Part shown: one piece after another, positions 37,331 through 49,208 of the stretch
How the letters are laid out: the number at the start of each line of letters is the position of its first letter
How positions within the stretch are numbered: the first letter of the stretch is position 1
Assembly: GCF_910589235.1 (NCBI RefSeq)
Contig: NC_060957.1
Span: forward strand, 1,122,501 to 1,186,500
Length of the DNA stretch: 64,000 nt
Origin: Vespa crabro
Lineage: Eukaryota > Arthropoda > Insecta > Hymenoptera > Vespidae
Direction of reading: 5' to 3'
Position numbers and translations under genes: made by a program
Notes under the pieces: model-generated
Databases searched by the model: none
Told to the model about the DNA's origin: nothing
The model's input: only the letters and a program-made list of their open reading frames with translations

Positions 37331-37373
<43 letters not shown>

Positions 37374-37488
37374 TCTTTCTCTTTCTCTTTGCTTGTTACT
37401 CTCCGAAATACGTCGCATGCCAGAATAATTATTTCGCCAACTCCAAGAATTTTTTCGTCTATCATATTTCGTTCTTTTTCATTCCTTG

Positions 37489-37522
<34 letters not shown>

Positions 37523-38240
37523 TCTCTCTCTCTTTCTCTCAGTCCCTCTCCTAGGTGGGAAAAATTCTCAATTTATTTCTACATATGATAATAATTTATT
37601 TCCCTGCGGAAGCGCTATATACTCACCAACGTGAATTCCGTTCTACGTAATGGAATTAATTGGCACGCGTGAGTTTACCGCTTGATACGAACAAATGAAT
37701 GAATCGTTATTATTAATTACTTAATAATCCCCTCCTCTCTCGCCCCGTCCCACCCTCCCACCCCCCTATCACCACGTACCCCTACCCCTCCTACCGAATA
37801 TTCTAAACAAGATTATATATGCATGCGTTTTGTTTGATTTTCGATAACGAACCAACGTAGGATGTATGATGAATCCTATGCGTTTCGTATGTTAAATCAT
37901 ATTAAAAAGCTTAATATCGTTTTAACGTATTCATGAAGAATAAAATATCAATTACTAAATCGTTAACCGCATTATTATTGTGCGTTAACGCGTATTTTGT
38001 TTATACATTTGTGTAGTAATGCGACGAGACAAAGAAAGAAAGGGAGGAGGGAAAAAAGAGAAAAAAAAAAAAAAGAAAAAAATATTCGTAAACTCGATCG
38101 TAATAATTAATAACATTGATCCTCTTGTACGATCATTTCGTCAATTTAATAATCGACATTTTAAGTCAATTTACTTGCTTAGAGGCTCTCGTCTTTCAAA
38201 CGCTCTCTGCTAAAACAGTTTCTTAAGTACGTTTACAAGC
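35760..38240. other. Non-coding: repeats and filler
   Basis: TATG repeats 35811-35845, (TC)n 36082-36124, A/G-rich 36700-36830, (GA)n 36955-36986, CT tracts 37331-37366 and 37489-37515. AT-rich filler 36220-36680 and 37800-38010; unique CpG-containing patch 37140-37270. No gene found. Confidence 0.5.
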
Positions 38241-38242
38241 TT

Positions 38243-38378
38243 GAAGCTGACCGGACGAGGTCTACTAGCGCGATAACTTTATGCGACGAAAGCGGGGCTT
38301 ACGTCCTTAAAGGAAGAGTCTAATCGTAAGCCGATTAGAAGCCAACGAGTTCTTTGGTCCATCGAAGTTGACCGGACG
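38243..38378. promoter_or_regulatory. CpG-rich island with direct repeat and TAATCG dyad
   Basis: Two copies of GAAG(C/T)TGACCGGACG (38243-38257 and 38364-38378) flank a perfect dyad TCTAATCG-TAAGC-CGATTAGA (38319-38339). The dyad arms contain TAATC/GATTA, the core of Otd/Bicoid-type homeodomain sites. The segment has no credible open frame and looks like a regulatory module. Confidence 0.25.
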
Positions 38379-38660
38379 CCAAGTAGGTAAATTGATCAAC
38401 GTCCATCTCACGTTCGTAAACGCATCATAGTACTTATGGGTATGTTTCGAACGATCTTCCTAAACAATTAAATATAACGATTATTTCAAATATCGTCGAT
38501 TAGAATAACTGGATAAATAAATGAAGAAAAGGTCTTAACAATAATTTTCTTTCCTCGCACGGATGCATTAATTTACAAAAAAAAAAAACAATACAAACGT
38601 GATAATGTGATCGTTATTATTAGTTATAAAAAAAAAAAAAAAAAGAAAAGAAGAAAAGAA

Positions 38661-38804
38661 AAAAACGTCGAACGAAAATCGTATAGATTTTATATCAGAT
38701 ATAATAGTTTTTTTTTCCTTCAAAAATTTCGAAAAATTCGAGATCTCGAAAGATCCCTTCGTGCGTGTCCTTTAAATAGACTCGTTTTACTCTTTATGTC
38801 TATT

Positions 38805-38845
<41 letters not shown>

Positions 38846-39108
38846 AATGTGATATCTCGAAGGGATTAAAAAAGTTATAAAAAAAAAAAATACTAAAGAA
38901 AAAAGAAACAAAAAACATCGAACGAAAATCGTATGAATTTTATATCAGATATAATAGTTTCTTTGTCGAAAAATTTATAAAAATTCGAGATCTCGAAAGA
39001 TCCCTTCGTGCGTGTCCTTTTAATAGACTCGTTTTACTTTTTATGTCTATCCTTTTCTCTCTCTCTCTCTCTCTCTTTCTCTATCTCTAACGTGGTATCT
39101 CGAAGGGA
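38661..39108 (+). repeat. 250 bp tandem duplication
   Basis: Unit 1 is 38661-38910 and unit 2 is 38911-39108. Shared blocks include TCGAACGAAAATCGTAT, TTTTATATCAGATATAATAG, GAGATCTCGAAAGATCCC and a (TC)n tract followed by ATATCTCGAAGGGA. Unit 2 has a shorter A-rich lead. ATCCCTTCG and its complement CGAAGGGAT occur inside each unit, about 95 bases apart, as an inverted repeat. Confidence 0.8.
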
Positions 39109-39109
39109 A

Positions 39110-39556
39110 GCGTCTCAAAGAGTCGGACGGTAACAAGCGTCATAAAAAGGGTTTCCCTCCTAACGATTTGGATTCCAGTAAGCGCATCCTTGGCAAACGT
39201 GCGTATCCTTTTCTCTCATAGCGCGAGAAAAGGATAAAAACCGACGCTTTTTTCTCTAAGCACATCGGCGCATTGCACCATTGCTCTCTCTTTCTCTACC
39301 AACTTACTCTTATTCTTCTTTCTCGGTTTCACCTACCATCCAACGAATATTAAGCTTCGTCCCTTTTTCCTTTACTTTGAGAGAGCAAGAGAGAGAGAGA
39401 GAGAGAGAGAGCAGACTCTGCGTTTACCATTCGTAGTCCATGATAAATTGTGCATGGCGGAACATTTTAACGGCCTCGTTTCTTCCTGTATTTAAGTACT
39501 ACGAAAAGATAGGGAAAAGGAAGGAAAGAGAAGAGAGAAGAGAGAGAGAAAGAAAA

Positions 39557-39602
<46 letters not shown>

Positions 39603-39934
39603 ACGGTGGCTAAAGAAAAAAGACGTTGTAGGAAAAAGAACGTCTGGTAGTGGTCGCTTCGTCGGTCGGTACGTTTTTGCAATAAATGAAAAAAAAAAAA
39701 AAAGAAAACAAAAGAAAAAAAGAAAAAAAAAAAAAAACAAAAAGAGTAAAAGGAGGCAGTGGAAAGAGAAAAAGGAAAAGAGCATCATTTGTCTCTCTTC
39801 ATCGAAGCTGCACGCTTCGAGAAAGGGAGAAACGACTTGGAAGGAAGTGCCAAAAGGGCAACGCGTTCCTACCGTGCCATGATTCCTTTCGCAAGCTGAA
39901 AACGCCTGGTGAACCCGACTTCTACTCCTTACCC

Positions 39935-39975
<41 letters not shown>

Positions 39976-40301
39976 TTCTCTCTCTTGCAACGTTCACTAT
40001 AGCAGCCACTTTGCTAGGAACGCACACGTTTCCATCCCTTCGCGCGAGAGAAGCATTCGGGTGTACACACGCGAAGAGCTCTGGCAAACTCATTAGGAGC
40101 TGAAATAAATACGGAGCAGACGCCTTCTGGCTGCTCTATTGCTGCTGGTGCTGGTACTGGTACTGGTACTGGTGGTGCTGGTACTGGTGCTGCTACTACT
40201 GCTACTGCTACTGGTGCAGATTGCACTCTAGCAAGAGAAGCAACCACCGTTAGGATGCAAAAGTTCTTCTTAATGAGAGGAAGAGAGGAATATATATGTA
40301 T

Positions 40302-40345
<44 letters not shown>

Positions 40346-40687
40346 AGAGAGAAGGAGAGAGAATGAGAGACACGTGGGACATGCAGAGAAGCGTAAGAGA
40401 CGAAAAGAGAAGGGATGGAAAGAATCTCATAGTTTTTCGTTGACTTCGTGTGATTTCTTTTTTCCTGTTCTTTTTTTTTCTCTTTCTTTCTTTCTTTTCC
40501 TCTCTTTTTTCTTTTTTTTTTGTTTGTTCCCCTTTTCCCTTTTTTATTTTCTACGTTGTCGTCCACTTCGAAAGCATCAACCTCTTCGTCTCTTACTCGT
40601 CCAACCGACTCTACTTCACTTCGTCGTCCTTCGACTCTCAAGTGTTTCTCCTCTCCTGTGTCTTTCCATCTGTATTTTTTCATTTCG

Positions 40688-40731
<44 letters not shown>

Positions 40732-40909
40732 ATCCTTTCCTCAACCTGTTTCTCAAATTCTCGTTTTACGGGCTGTAAGAAGAAAATGAAAAAAAGTATC
40801 TTTGGTGGATAGCCTGGATAAGAAAATTTCGAGTGGCTCTTAGTCGTTTTATTCTCTTTTCTCTCATTTTTCTTCTTCTTGCCTTATTTTTTTTTTCCTT
40901 ACGTATGCG

Positions 40910-40962
<53 letters not shown>

Positions 40963-41324
40963 TATTATTTTTCATACATCCCGATGATACGAATATTCAA
41001 AAATATCTGTGAATTTTTTTTAATCTAACGCGAATAAAGCATTATAATTATTTAATACGTACTTGAAAATAATATTTATTTCAACTAATGAAAGAAAAAA
41101 AAAAAAAAAAAGAAAAATCCTTTGGATTTCTAATTAAAGGAGTAAAATATATTTTAATTTTAAAAAAATGTAATATAAATTAAAATAGAAAAAGAAAGAA
41201 ATTTTTTCAAGACACCGAGAAAACGCGCCTACGAGCCCAGTCTCTACGACAGAATCTACGCGGATTAGCTCCCTCATCCGACGACCTGCTTCGATGGTTA
41301 CACTTTTCCACCCCTTTCTCTTCT

Positions 41325-41365
<41 letters not shown>

Positions 41366-41725
41366 TCCACTTTCCAGTAGCAACCTCTCCACCTCTCTTC
41401 GAAGGTTTAGCCAACCTATTCCATGATCCGCTTTCGCCATTTCAATTTCGTTGTCCCCTCGTGTCGCTCCTCTTACGCCTTTTCCGCATCCTGAGAACGT
41501 CTACAGCTGCTTCTGCCTCTTTGCTAGAGAGAGGAGGGTCCGTGCGTAGGATGTACTGGAAAAAGCACCACCGTGCTACCACCGTGCACTTTTCAGTTCT
41601 TTTTTTTTTCCCTCCTTCTACGTTCCACTCAGTCCTTCCCACTACTACGTAAAGCGTCTCAAAGAGGAGAAGGAGAAGGAGAAGAAGAACGAGTAGTAGG
41701 AGTAAAAGAGACAAGAGGATAGAAT

Positions 41726-41756
<31 letters not shown>

Positions 41757-41780
41757 GGAAAGGGTGGGGGAAATACTCCT
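39110..41780. other. Non-coding: repeats with an imperfect triplet block
   Basis: GA tracts 39380-39410 and 39566-39595, A-rich 39686-39740, CT 39943-39966, CTG/TAC/GTG triplets 40140-40216 (Pro/Val/Ala-rich on the minus strand), (GA)n 40304-40342, T/C tracts 40440-40540, CT 40692-40727, (TA)n 40915-40954. A CpG-containing unique patch 41210-41300 precedes more CT tracts. Confidence 0.5.
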
Positions 41781-41833
41781 CCGTCTTGGAAATAACTGAA
41801 ATAACCTTCCTTCTCTCGGATAATCGCGCAACG

Positions 41834-41992
41834 ATGGACTTGGCAGGACTACGAAGCGGTGGCGACACCGGCGACGGCAGTAACGCTGGAGGCAGTCAAA
41901 GGGATGAGGAAATCCACGATGGAATTTCCGAGGGATCGAAGGTCGTTACGAAAGCGAAGGAGAGACATCGGCAGAGGAGACGTACCTCTCTG
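41834..41992 (+). CDS. Candidate alternative first coding exon, Gly/Ser/Asp-rich then basic
   Basis: The ATG at 41834 is in good context (ACG before it, G at +4). It opens 53 codons ending exactly at a CTG/GTACGG donor with GT at 41993, phase 0. Residues 1-35 are Gly/Ser/Asp/Glu-rich and look disordered, starting MDLAGLRSGGDTGDG. Residues 36-50 are strongly basic (KVVTKAKERHRQRRR), resembling a nuclear-localisation or membrane-proximal basic patch. Unlike most open frames in the window it is not a simple repeat, and its third codon positions are GC-rich. Past the donor the frame runs into a T/C homopyrimidine tract and Phe/Ser runs, as expected for intron. The frame is also open upstream through a GA repeat, so the true start could differ. 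No family was recognised. It could be a first exon upstream of the candidate ratchet site at 49970. The donor is only moderate because +4 is C. Confidence 0.3.
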
Positions 41993-41999
41993 GTACGGA

Positions 42000-42213
42000 T
42001 TTTACTTTCTTTTTTATTCTTTTTCTTTTTCTTTTTTTCTTTTTTTTTTTTACTTTCTTCTTCCTCTTCTTCTTTTTCATCTTCTTCTTCTTCTTCTCCT
42101 TCTTCTTCTTCTTCTTCTTCTTCACTTTTTTTTTCCTCTCCTTTCTTTTCGGTGAAATAATTCGCGCGAGACGCTCCTAACTCTCTTCCCTAATTCTTCA
42201 TCTTTATTTTTCA

Positions 42214-42261
<48 letters not shown>

Positions 42262-42992
42262 TAATTATTTCATTTTTATCTTCTTTCATATCCTCTATTC
42301 TAATTAATAAATTAATTAATTTATCGTTATAAGAATAAATACTTTTCAATTTTCTTAATTCTAATCTATGAAAAATTTCTAATAAGAACGATTCGAATCT
42401 ATTGATTTTAATATTTATTTATCTATCCGTTCGTCATCATTTCATCTAATATAAAATTATCAACGAACTAAAACTCGTAAGGAATTCACGTGGCAATCTC
42501 GAAGGGAAACGAGAGTTCTCAAACGAGATTTCATTTCCTTTTCTTTTCCTTCTATCCTCGCGTAGAAAGGATTTCATTCCTTTATTTTATCCACCGTTTA
42601 AATTAAGTACCCGTATCACGCGACCGCAATACGATTCACGACGGAAGAAGAAGAAGAAGAAGAAGAAGAAGAAGAAGAAGAAGAAGAAGAAGAAGAACTA
42701 GAAGAAGAAGGGGAAGCAGAAAAGAGTAAAAAGACTGAGAAAGAGATAGGGAAAGAGAAATTGTAAGAGAAATGAAGAAAAGTCGTAAGCAGGGACAACA
42801 AACCGCGTTTAAAAGAGAGATCCACGTGACCGGACGGCATAACCTTCTTCTTGCCTGTTGGAAGTCGGCGAGTTGATGCAAGTACATCAAAAGTTCGCAT
42901 TTACGCTCCCGGAATCCGCGTCTTTGCTTCCGGAAGAAGACCGTAAAACCACCAGTAGGAATGCGCTACGCCCAGATGCAATCCAGATACTA

Positions 42993-43024
<32 letters not shown>

Positions 43025-43242
43025 GTCTCTGTCTCTGTCTCTCTTTGTATATTTTCCTTTTTCACTCTTTCTCTTTCTTCTGGCTATCTAACGTTTGATG
43101 GTAGGAACGCAATGGAGAAACTTGGAAGGACATTGAGAAGCAATTTCGTCCTAGTATTCCTAGGGAAGATATTCTCAACGACGGAATAATCTTTCTCTAA
43201 AACTTTCTATCCTCTCAACCAACCAACACCTCTCTTTTCCTC

Positions 43243-43274
<32 letters not shown>

Positions 43275-45088
43275 GTTCCTTTCATTGCACGGATTTCCAC
43301 GGATGGTGGTATCGAATAATGCTACGTACACTCGGTAGTGTTTGTCGACGTAGTAAAAGCCCCGTTCTAGTTTCGAACTTTTGATTTTCTTCGTAATATG
43401 TCAACAATTTTCGAATTGTTCACGGTGATCATTTTCTTTTCTGTTGTTTTATTTTCGTACTGTTGTTTATCAAAAAAAAAAAGAAAAAAAAAATATATAT
43501 ATATATATACGACGTAAGATACATCGTTATTAAGTTTGTACTTTTCATTGCGATGATGACGAAGTGATGTTTCTACAAACGAGACAAAATAACACGAGGA
43601 GGAATGAAATAAAAAAAAAAAAAAAAAAAGAAAGGAAAAAGAAAAATTTTAAATACACTTCACGGTTTTTATTATCGTGATGATAACTAACTTTTTAACA
43701 ACTTTTCGACGCATAATAACTTATTTCGACCGAACGTCTTTGTATTATTACGAACAACGTAAACGAGCTATCAGATGATCTTACGTTTCTTTTTATGATG
43801 TAAAAAGAGATAAAAACAAAGAAAAGAAAAGGAAAGAAAAAAAGAAAAAAAGGAGATCACGTTTAAAATAAGATAAATCCAGTATAACACTACTTGGTCC
43901 ATTTTTCTTTCTTCCTTTCTTTTCTTTTCTTTCATTTATTTATTTATTTATTTATTTTTTTTTTTTTAAAGCTTTGCCCTCGCAATCGAACGTGGGATTG
44001 ATCAGTGCCCACAAGGAGAAACGCGTAGCCATTCCTCCAAAGCAAAACATTTTCGTATTTTTGCTGACAATTTGTATTTTCGAGATTATCCTCGATAGAA
44101 TCTTCAATTATTCTCGAGAGGATCGAGAATTGAGCACGAGATTATCAATTATCTATTTGTGCACATGAATCTCCATGAGAAATGATCCATTTGTTCGTTG
44201 ACTCTTTTATCTCTTTCTTTCTCTTTTTTTTTTCTTTTTTCTTTTTTTTTTTTCTTTTTTTTCTTTGAACGAGAGATCCTTATATATCTTTGAGAAAGAT
44301 TTGATTCATTTATTTGATCGCACGTTAAACATTTCGCATTATTTTCTATTAGTACAAACTCTCGCATTCCTTCTTTCACTTGTTCATACGCGATATTATC
44401 AAACGAACGTACATATTGATTCGATCAGATGTCCGATTGATTTTCATGAATGAACAAAAGGAAAAGAGAAAATAAAAAGGAAAAGAAAAAAAAAGGGAGG
44501 ATCGGTGGTTAGTCGAGGTTTCGTCTTGTTCGTCAGATAAAAGAAACAAAAGGAAGAAAAAGAAAGAAAAAAGAAGAAGAAGAAAAGAAAAAAAAAAGCG
44601 AGAAAAGAAAGAAAGAAAGAAAGAAAGAAAAAAAGCAAAAGGAAAGAGAAATAGAAAGAGGAAACGTATCACAACGGGAAAGAGTGATATCCTTTGCCGG
44701 GAAAATTCAGAGAACGGCACGCCTAAGCAAATCGAACGTTTGCGTTTCTTGTTTACAACCCTCCTTCCTTCAATCCACCTCCCATCCTCCGTTACCCACC
44801 TATCTTCTCTGTCTCAACGTTGATTCCCATGATGTCGTCAATGTGGTCTACCAACGAGAATACACTGTACCGATTTATCGAGGCGAATCCGTGAATTAGC
44901 ATCTCTCCGCTCTCATATTTGCTCTCAGCGTTTACATCAGCTCGCGTTTCTATCCCAAAAGGGAGTGGGGTGGAAGGACGAAAGGGGTGAACGCGAACTG
45001 TAGGTAGACGTCGGCTGTCAAACGAAACACACACGGCACCAGCACGACGGTGCAGGTGAAATCGATACGTCGCGGTTATGCTTTTTCT

Positions 45089-45131
<43 letters not shown>

Positions 45132-45920
45132 CTCTCGTTCTCGTTCTCTTTCTCTCTCTCTCTCTTCTTTTTCCAACGTGAGCGACGTCAGCGGGCGTAG
45201 AATTTACCAGAGTATGAATTTTTCAACGAATAACGCGTTTGCCTCTGGAAAATGTAATGATATATACAGGCTATCGGTTCGAGATATATTCGCGACACCG
45301 TGAAACTTTCAAAAGCGAGACGTCGAGATCTGATTTTCCTTCGTTTGTTGATCCGTGATTACGCATCGTCGCGTTCTTTCTAAATTTTCATTTCCCATTT
45401 GGATCTATTCTCATATTCTTTTTCAATCTCTCACACTTTTTCATATTTCTTTATTTCTTTTTTTTTTTTTTTTTTCCTTTTCGTATATCTTTAATTTATC
45501 ACATTTGTCATATCAAAAATAAAAAGAAAAGAAAAGGAAAGAAGAAGAACATATCAAAAGATATCGAAAAGCGGAATATCCTATTTGATTTTCAAGTACA
45601 TTCATATTTTTTCATTTCTTTTTTCTTTCTTTCTTTTTTCTTTTTTTTTTTTTTTCTTCTTTTTTTCTTTTTTTCTTTGTCAAATACGACAAAGAACGTA
45701 GACCGAGTTAGAGAATTTATAAAAAATAATTCGTTAGAAAAGTTTTTATATTTCCTCTCAAGGAAACATAAAAGGGGGTAAACAAAAGAAAGAAAGAAAG
45801 AAAAAGGAAAAAAGAAAAAAGGAAAAAGAATGATATTTTGAAGTTTTGAACGACCAAGTACGATTGGTATCATCAAGGTGAAACTTGAAGTTGGTGAAGC
45901 TTAAAACGCGTTTAGCGTGA
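42000..45920. other. Non-coding (intronic if the 41.8 kb exon is real)
   Basis: T/C tracts 42000-42140, (TC)n 42218-42257, GAA repeat 42644-42697, unique patch 42820-42985 with CTTCCGGAAG (ETS-type palindrome, 42927-42936) and TGACCGGACG, CT tract 42993-43046, TTTA units 43934-43958, A-rich 44550-44650, CT 45092-45127, unique CpG-rich patch 45180-45370. Confidence 0.5.
42644..42697 (+). repeat. (GAA)18 trinucleotide repeat
   Basis: Pure GAA triplets, continuing imperfectly to about 42720. Confidence 0.95.
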
Positions 45921-45981
45921 CAAAGGGTTGATACCCGTTGAACGTTGTAGTATTGGCTCGCTCGAACGTCGCATCCGTGCC

Positions 45982-46152
45982 ATGTCGTGTCGGGTCCTGA
46001 GCGTTTGCTCCCTCACGCTAAAGGGGCTATACGTCGATCCTAGAAGGCGGTTTCACGACTCGTTAGTTCAAAAGGGCTGGGCCAGGGATGCCCTGGTGTG
46101 TTACCATTGCCATCGATGGGTGTTAGCCATAGTAGGCCGGAATTTGGAGTAA
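45982..46152 (+). CDS. Small ORF in a GC-rich island, Cys-containing
   Basis: A 56-codon frame from an ATG (GCC before it) to a stop at 46152. It starts MSCRVLSVCSLTLKGL and contains CYHCHRW near residues 43-49, with four Cys and two His overall. It lies in one of the GC-richest unique patches of the window (about 45930-46150). That patch also contains a CCAGGG-ATG-CCCTGG hairpin at 46082-46096 and a CCATCGATGG palindrome. I see no known domain, and the Cys/His spacing fits no zinc finger that I recognise. GC-rich sequence lacks stop codons by chance, so the open frame is weak evidence. A conserved regulatory element is an equally good reading. Confidence 0.13.
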   Translation: MSCRVLSVCSLTLKGLYVDPRRRFHDSLVQKGWARDALVCYHCHRWVLAIVGRNLE

Positions 46153-46383
46153 GGTCGAGACTCGTATCTCAAATTTGCATGTCTAGTTTGTATGTGTACA
46201 CGTGAAATTTGTTACCACCGCCATTGCCACAGCCACTGCTGATTGCTGATTATTCACAGACGCTAAAATATACAGCATGGCCACTGCCCTCCCTCTCTTT
46301 CCTCTTCTCTCTTTACTCTCTCTCTTTATACACACACATACATACGCACAAACTCTCTTTCTCTGTCCCTGTCTCTCGTTCGG

Positions 46384-46388
<5 letters not shown>

Positions 46389-46434
<46 letters not shown>
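46389..46434 (+). repeat. (TC)23 microsatellite
   Basis: Uninterrupted, in a region of mixed CT and CA repeats (46290-46436). Confidence 0.95.
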
Positions 46435-46438
<4 letters not shown>

Positions 46439-46859
46439 GATATCAAATTTATCCCATACAGACGAACAAATTTCAAATGAGAAGGAAAATTACAGAGAAA
46501 AAAGAAAATTAATTGTTCGAATTTCAAGGCTACCAATGTTTCAATACATAAGGATAAAACGAGTAACAATTATTTATTAATACTCTCAATATTCTCTGAC
46601 ATGATCAAGATGATTTTATAGATCGTTCGTAGATCAACGATAAAATTCTATTGTTTTACAAAGGGATAAAATTCTAAAAAAAAAAAAAAGAAAAAGAATC
46701 TTTCTCCCGTATAAACTTTACAAATTGATGATCTCTGTGTATCTAACATCTTTCATCCCTCACCCAGGTATCAGGTCAATTCATAAAATTCTTCTTAACG
46801 ATAATAATAAAAAGAAAAAAAAAAAAAAAGAAAAAGGATAAAGATAAAGGAGTATTACG

Positions 46860-47060
46860 ATGTGGACTTTGATCTTTTTATCTCGGTTATCAGCTATAAT
46901 TGCTAGCGAAATAAGGAAACTCATGACTATCGTTTGCCCGTCCGATCGAGAAATTGGACTACGCTCAGACGTAAGACGATACTTCGAGGAAAGGAAGCCA
47001 TTCTACGACGCAGCATCCTCTTCTTCCTACGTGAACGCGTTCGAAACTTTTCCCACGTGA
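46860..47060 (+). CDS. Small ORF with signal-peptide-like start
   Basis: A 66-codon ATG-to-stop frame. Residues 1-16 (MWTLIFLSRLSAIIAS) are hydrophobic with small residues near the end, like a short signal peptide. They are followed by a charged stretch and a Ser-rich segment (AASSSS). A strong acceptor-like sequence (pyrimidine tract ending CACCCAG at 46767, with a CTAAC branch-like motif before it) lies 92 bases upstream of the ATG. A possible donor (CAGAC/GTAAGA, GT at 46972) lies inside the frame. It could therefore be a short secreted-peptide gene, part of an exon, or chance. Third codon positions are GC-richer than the surroundings. No homologue is recognised and there is only one Cys, which argues against a typical disulphide-bonded peptide. 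Confidence 0.15.
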   Translation: MWTLIFLSRLSAIIASEIRKLMTIVCPSDREIGLRSDVRRYFEERKPFYDAASSSSYVNAFETFPT

Positions 47061-47462
47061 GAAATTACGGTCGTTATCGATAATTAACACGAAACGGCCG
47101 TGCTGTGCTGGCATTGCGTAATCCTATATAACCGTAAAGGAGATACCGTCCCAACAATTATCGCTGCTTACGACAATTAATAACGGGATTTCTCTTGATA
47201 ATCTCGACCCACCTTCGTTTTCTCTGACTTCTTTTCAGCGACACTCTACATCCCTTTCTCCATTTTACCCCCAACCTCTCACTCTCTCACTCACTCACTC
47301 ACTTCCGTTCCCTCTTTCTATTTCATCGTAATATTCGAAAAAGAGCTTTACAACGCCTTCCATTGTTCAACGTACCCAATTTAGGACGATTATTTACAGT
47401 CGGTGGGATTTATTTTCACCGTCAACCCCGTCTCGCGGTTTCGGTTTTACTCTCTCTTTATT

Positions 47463-47502
<40 letters not shown>

Positions 47503-48206
47503 TCTCTCTGTCTCTCTGTCTCTTTCTCTTTCTCTCTATCGCAACGATTTGTCGTTTCGCGGTCGAACACGAGGGTGAATCGTGCTCGTGACACGGAGAA
47601 GGAAGAGGAAAACTGGTTTACTCCCTTTTCTCCAAGCTAGGCACCGTCTCTCCCTTTTCCGTGTACTCTGCACGCTCGTTAGCAACGACGCTGATAATAA
47701 TTAGTCGCTTGCTTTGACTCGTCGAAAGAGAATGAACGGAGTCGACTTCGAGGGTGAGAAACGACGCGCGATTTCTCTCTTAAGGTAGAAATAGTAGATG
47801 GTATCTACTTTGCTTGTAATTCCTTTCTTTCGATCGTAAATTAACGTTAAGTTCTAATTCATTATTGTTGATATCTTATTTGGTATTAAATTCAAATCTC
47901 TCGTAACCAAAACGAATTCTTTTCTTTTCTTTATTTCTTAGTTCGAATAAATGAACATATTAATCGTTTGACGATTCTTATCACGCAATATATACCGACA
48001 ATTATTTTCTTTTTTATTCCATTAATAAACATGTCGTTTAATTGTTCCATCGTATTATCCGAACGAAGAAAGCTGAAAAAAAAGAAGTGAATATCGTAAT
48101 AATCAAATTTTTTTTATCTGATCTTCGTCTCGAGTTTCCCGTTCTCTCACTGAGATGGTAGAATTATCTTTGATAGAAAGAGAGAGACAGAGATAGACAG
48201 AGATAG

Positions 48207-48261
<55 letters not shown>

Positions 48262-48311
48262 GAATGAAAGATAATTTTCTTGGAAAGGTGCTCAAAGATA
48301 ACGATAAAGTC

Positions 48312-48346
<35 letters not shown>

Positions 48347-49176
48347 GGTGGGGGAAGGGTGGAGAGTTAGAAAACAGGCTGAAAGAAATCGGTAGAATTT
48401 ACGAGAAATCCTCGAGATCCTGCGAAGATGGCCACCAACGACGTAGACGGGGAAGAAGCTTAATCGCGCTTAACTCTTTCAAGGTGAAATACCCTTTGAA
48501 CCAAACACACATACCTATGAGAGCCTAAAAAAAGGGAAAAAGAAAAAAAGGAAAAAAAAAAAAAAGAAAACGCACCACTACCACTACTCTCTTTCCCTCT
48601 CGTGCTAGCAACCCTTCAAGATAAGCTTGCGTTCTTGGTAATTGAACCACAGTTGCTTTAATCTCAACTGGACGTTAATAGTTCGTAACGGTGATCGTAA
48701 CTATAACCGTAACAAGGCTAGTCAAGAAGAGGTTAAGGAGTAGTAATTAAAATGAAAATGTGATAAAGTAAGTAGGAAACAGAGAGTAAACGTATCGCTT
48801 AACGAATTTAATTATTTTCCCACGAGTCTTTATAATTTAAATAAATTAATAAATTTTCGTTTACGTTAGCCGCTAATATGCGTTGTAATTATCTGAAAGA
48901 AAAGATTCTTATCGTTTAAAATGAAACGATTGTAAAGCCGCGAATTCGAATGGATAATGTGACACATTGAAAGAATTTAATGTGGCTTATCGTTGAAAAA
49001 TAATCATCGTATAGTCTTAGAAATATAAATTATTTAACAAAAAAAAAAAAAAGAAAGAAGAAAAAAAAGAGAGAAAAAAAGAGAGGAAAGTTGAAGCGAA
49101 AGTATATAAGAAGATAGAACAACGATTCGTATTTTTATTATCCAAAACTGTTGTTTGGATATATTTTAAACGACAA

Positions 49177-49208
<32 letters not shown>

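Noticed and set aside
40014..40430. Minus-strand frame with a Pro/Val/Ala repeat (from CTG/TAC triplets)
   Set aside because: The repeat part is a degenerate triplet microsatellite and the rest is a GA-repeat translation.
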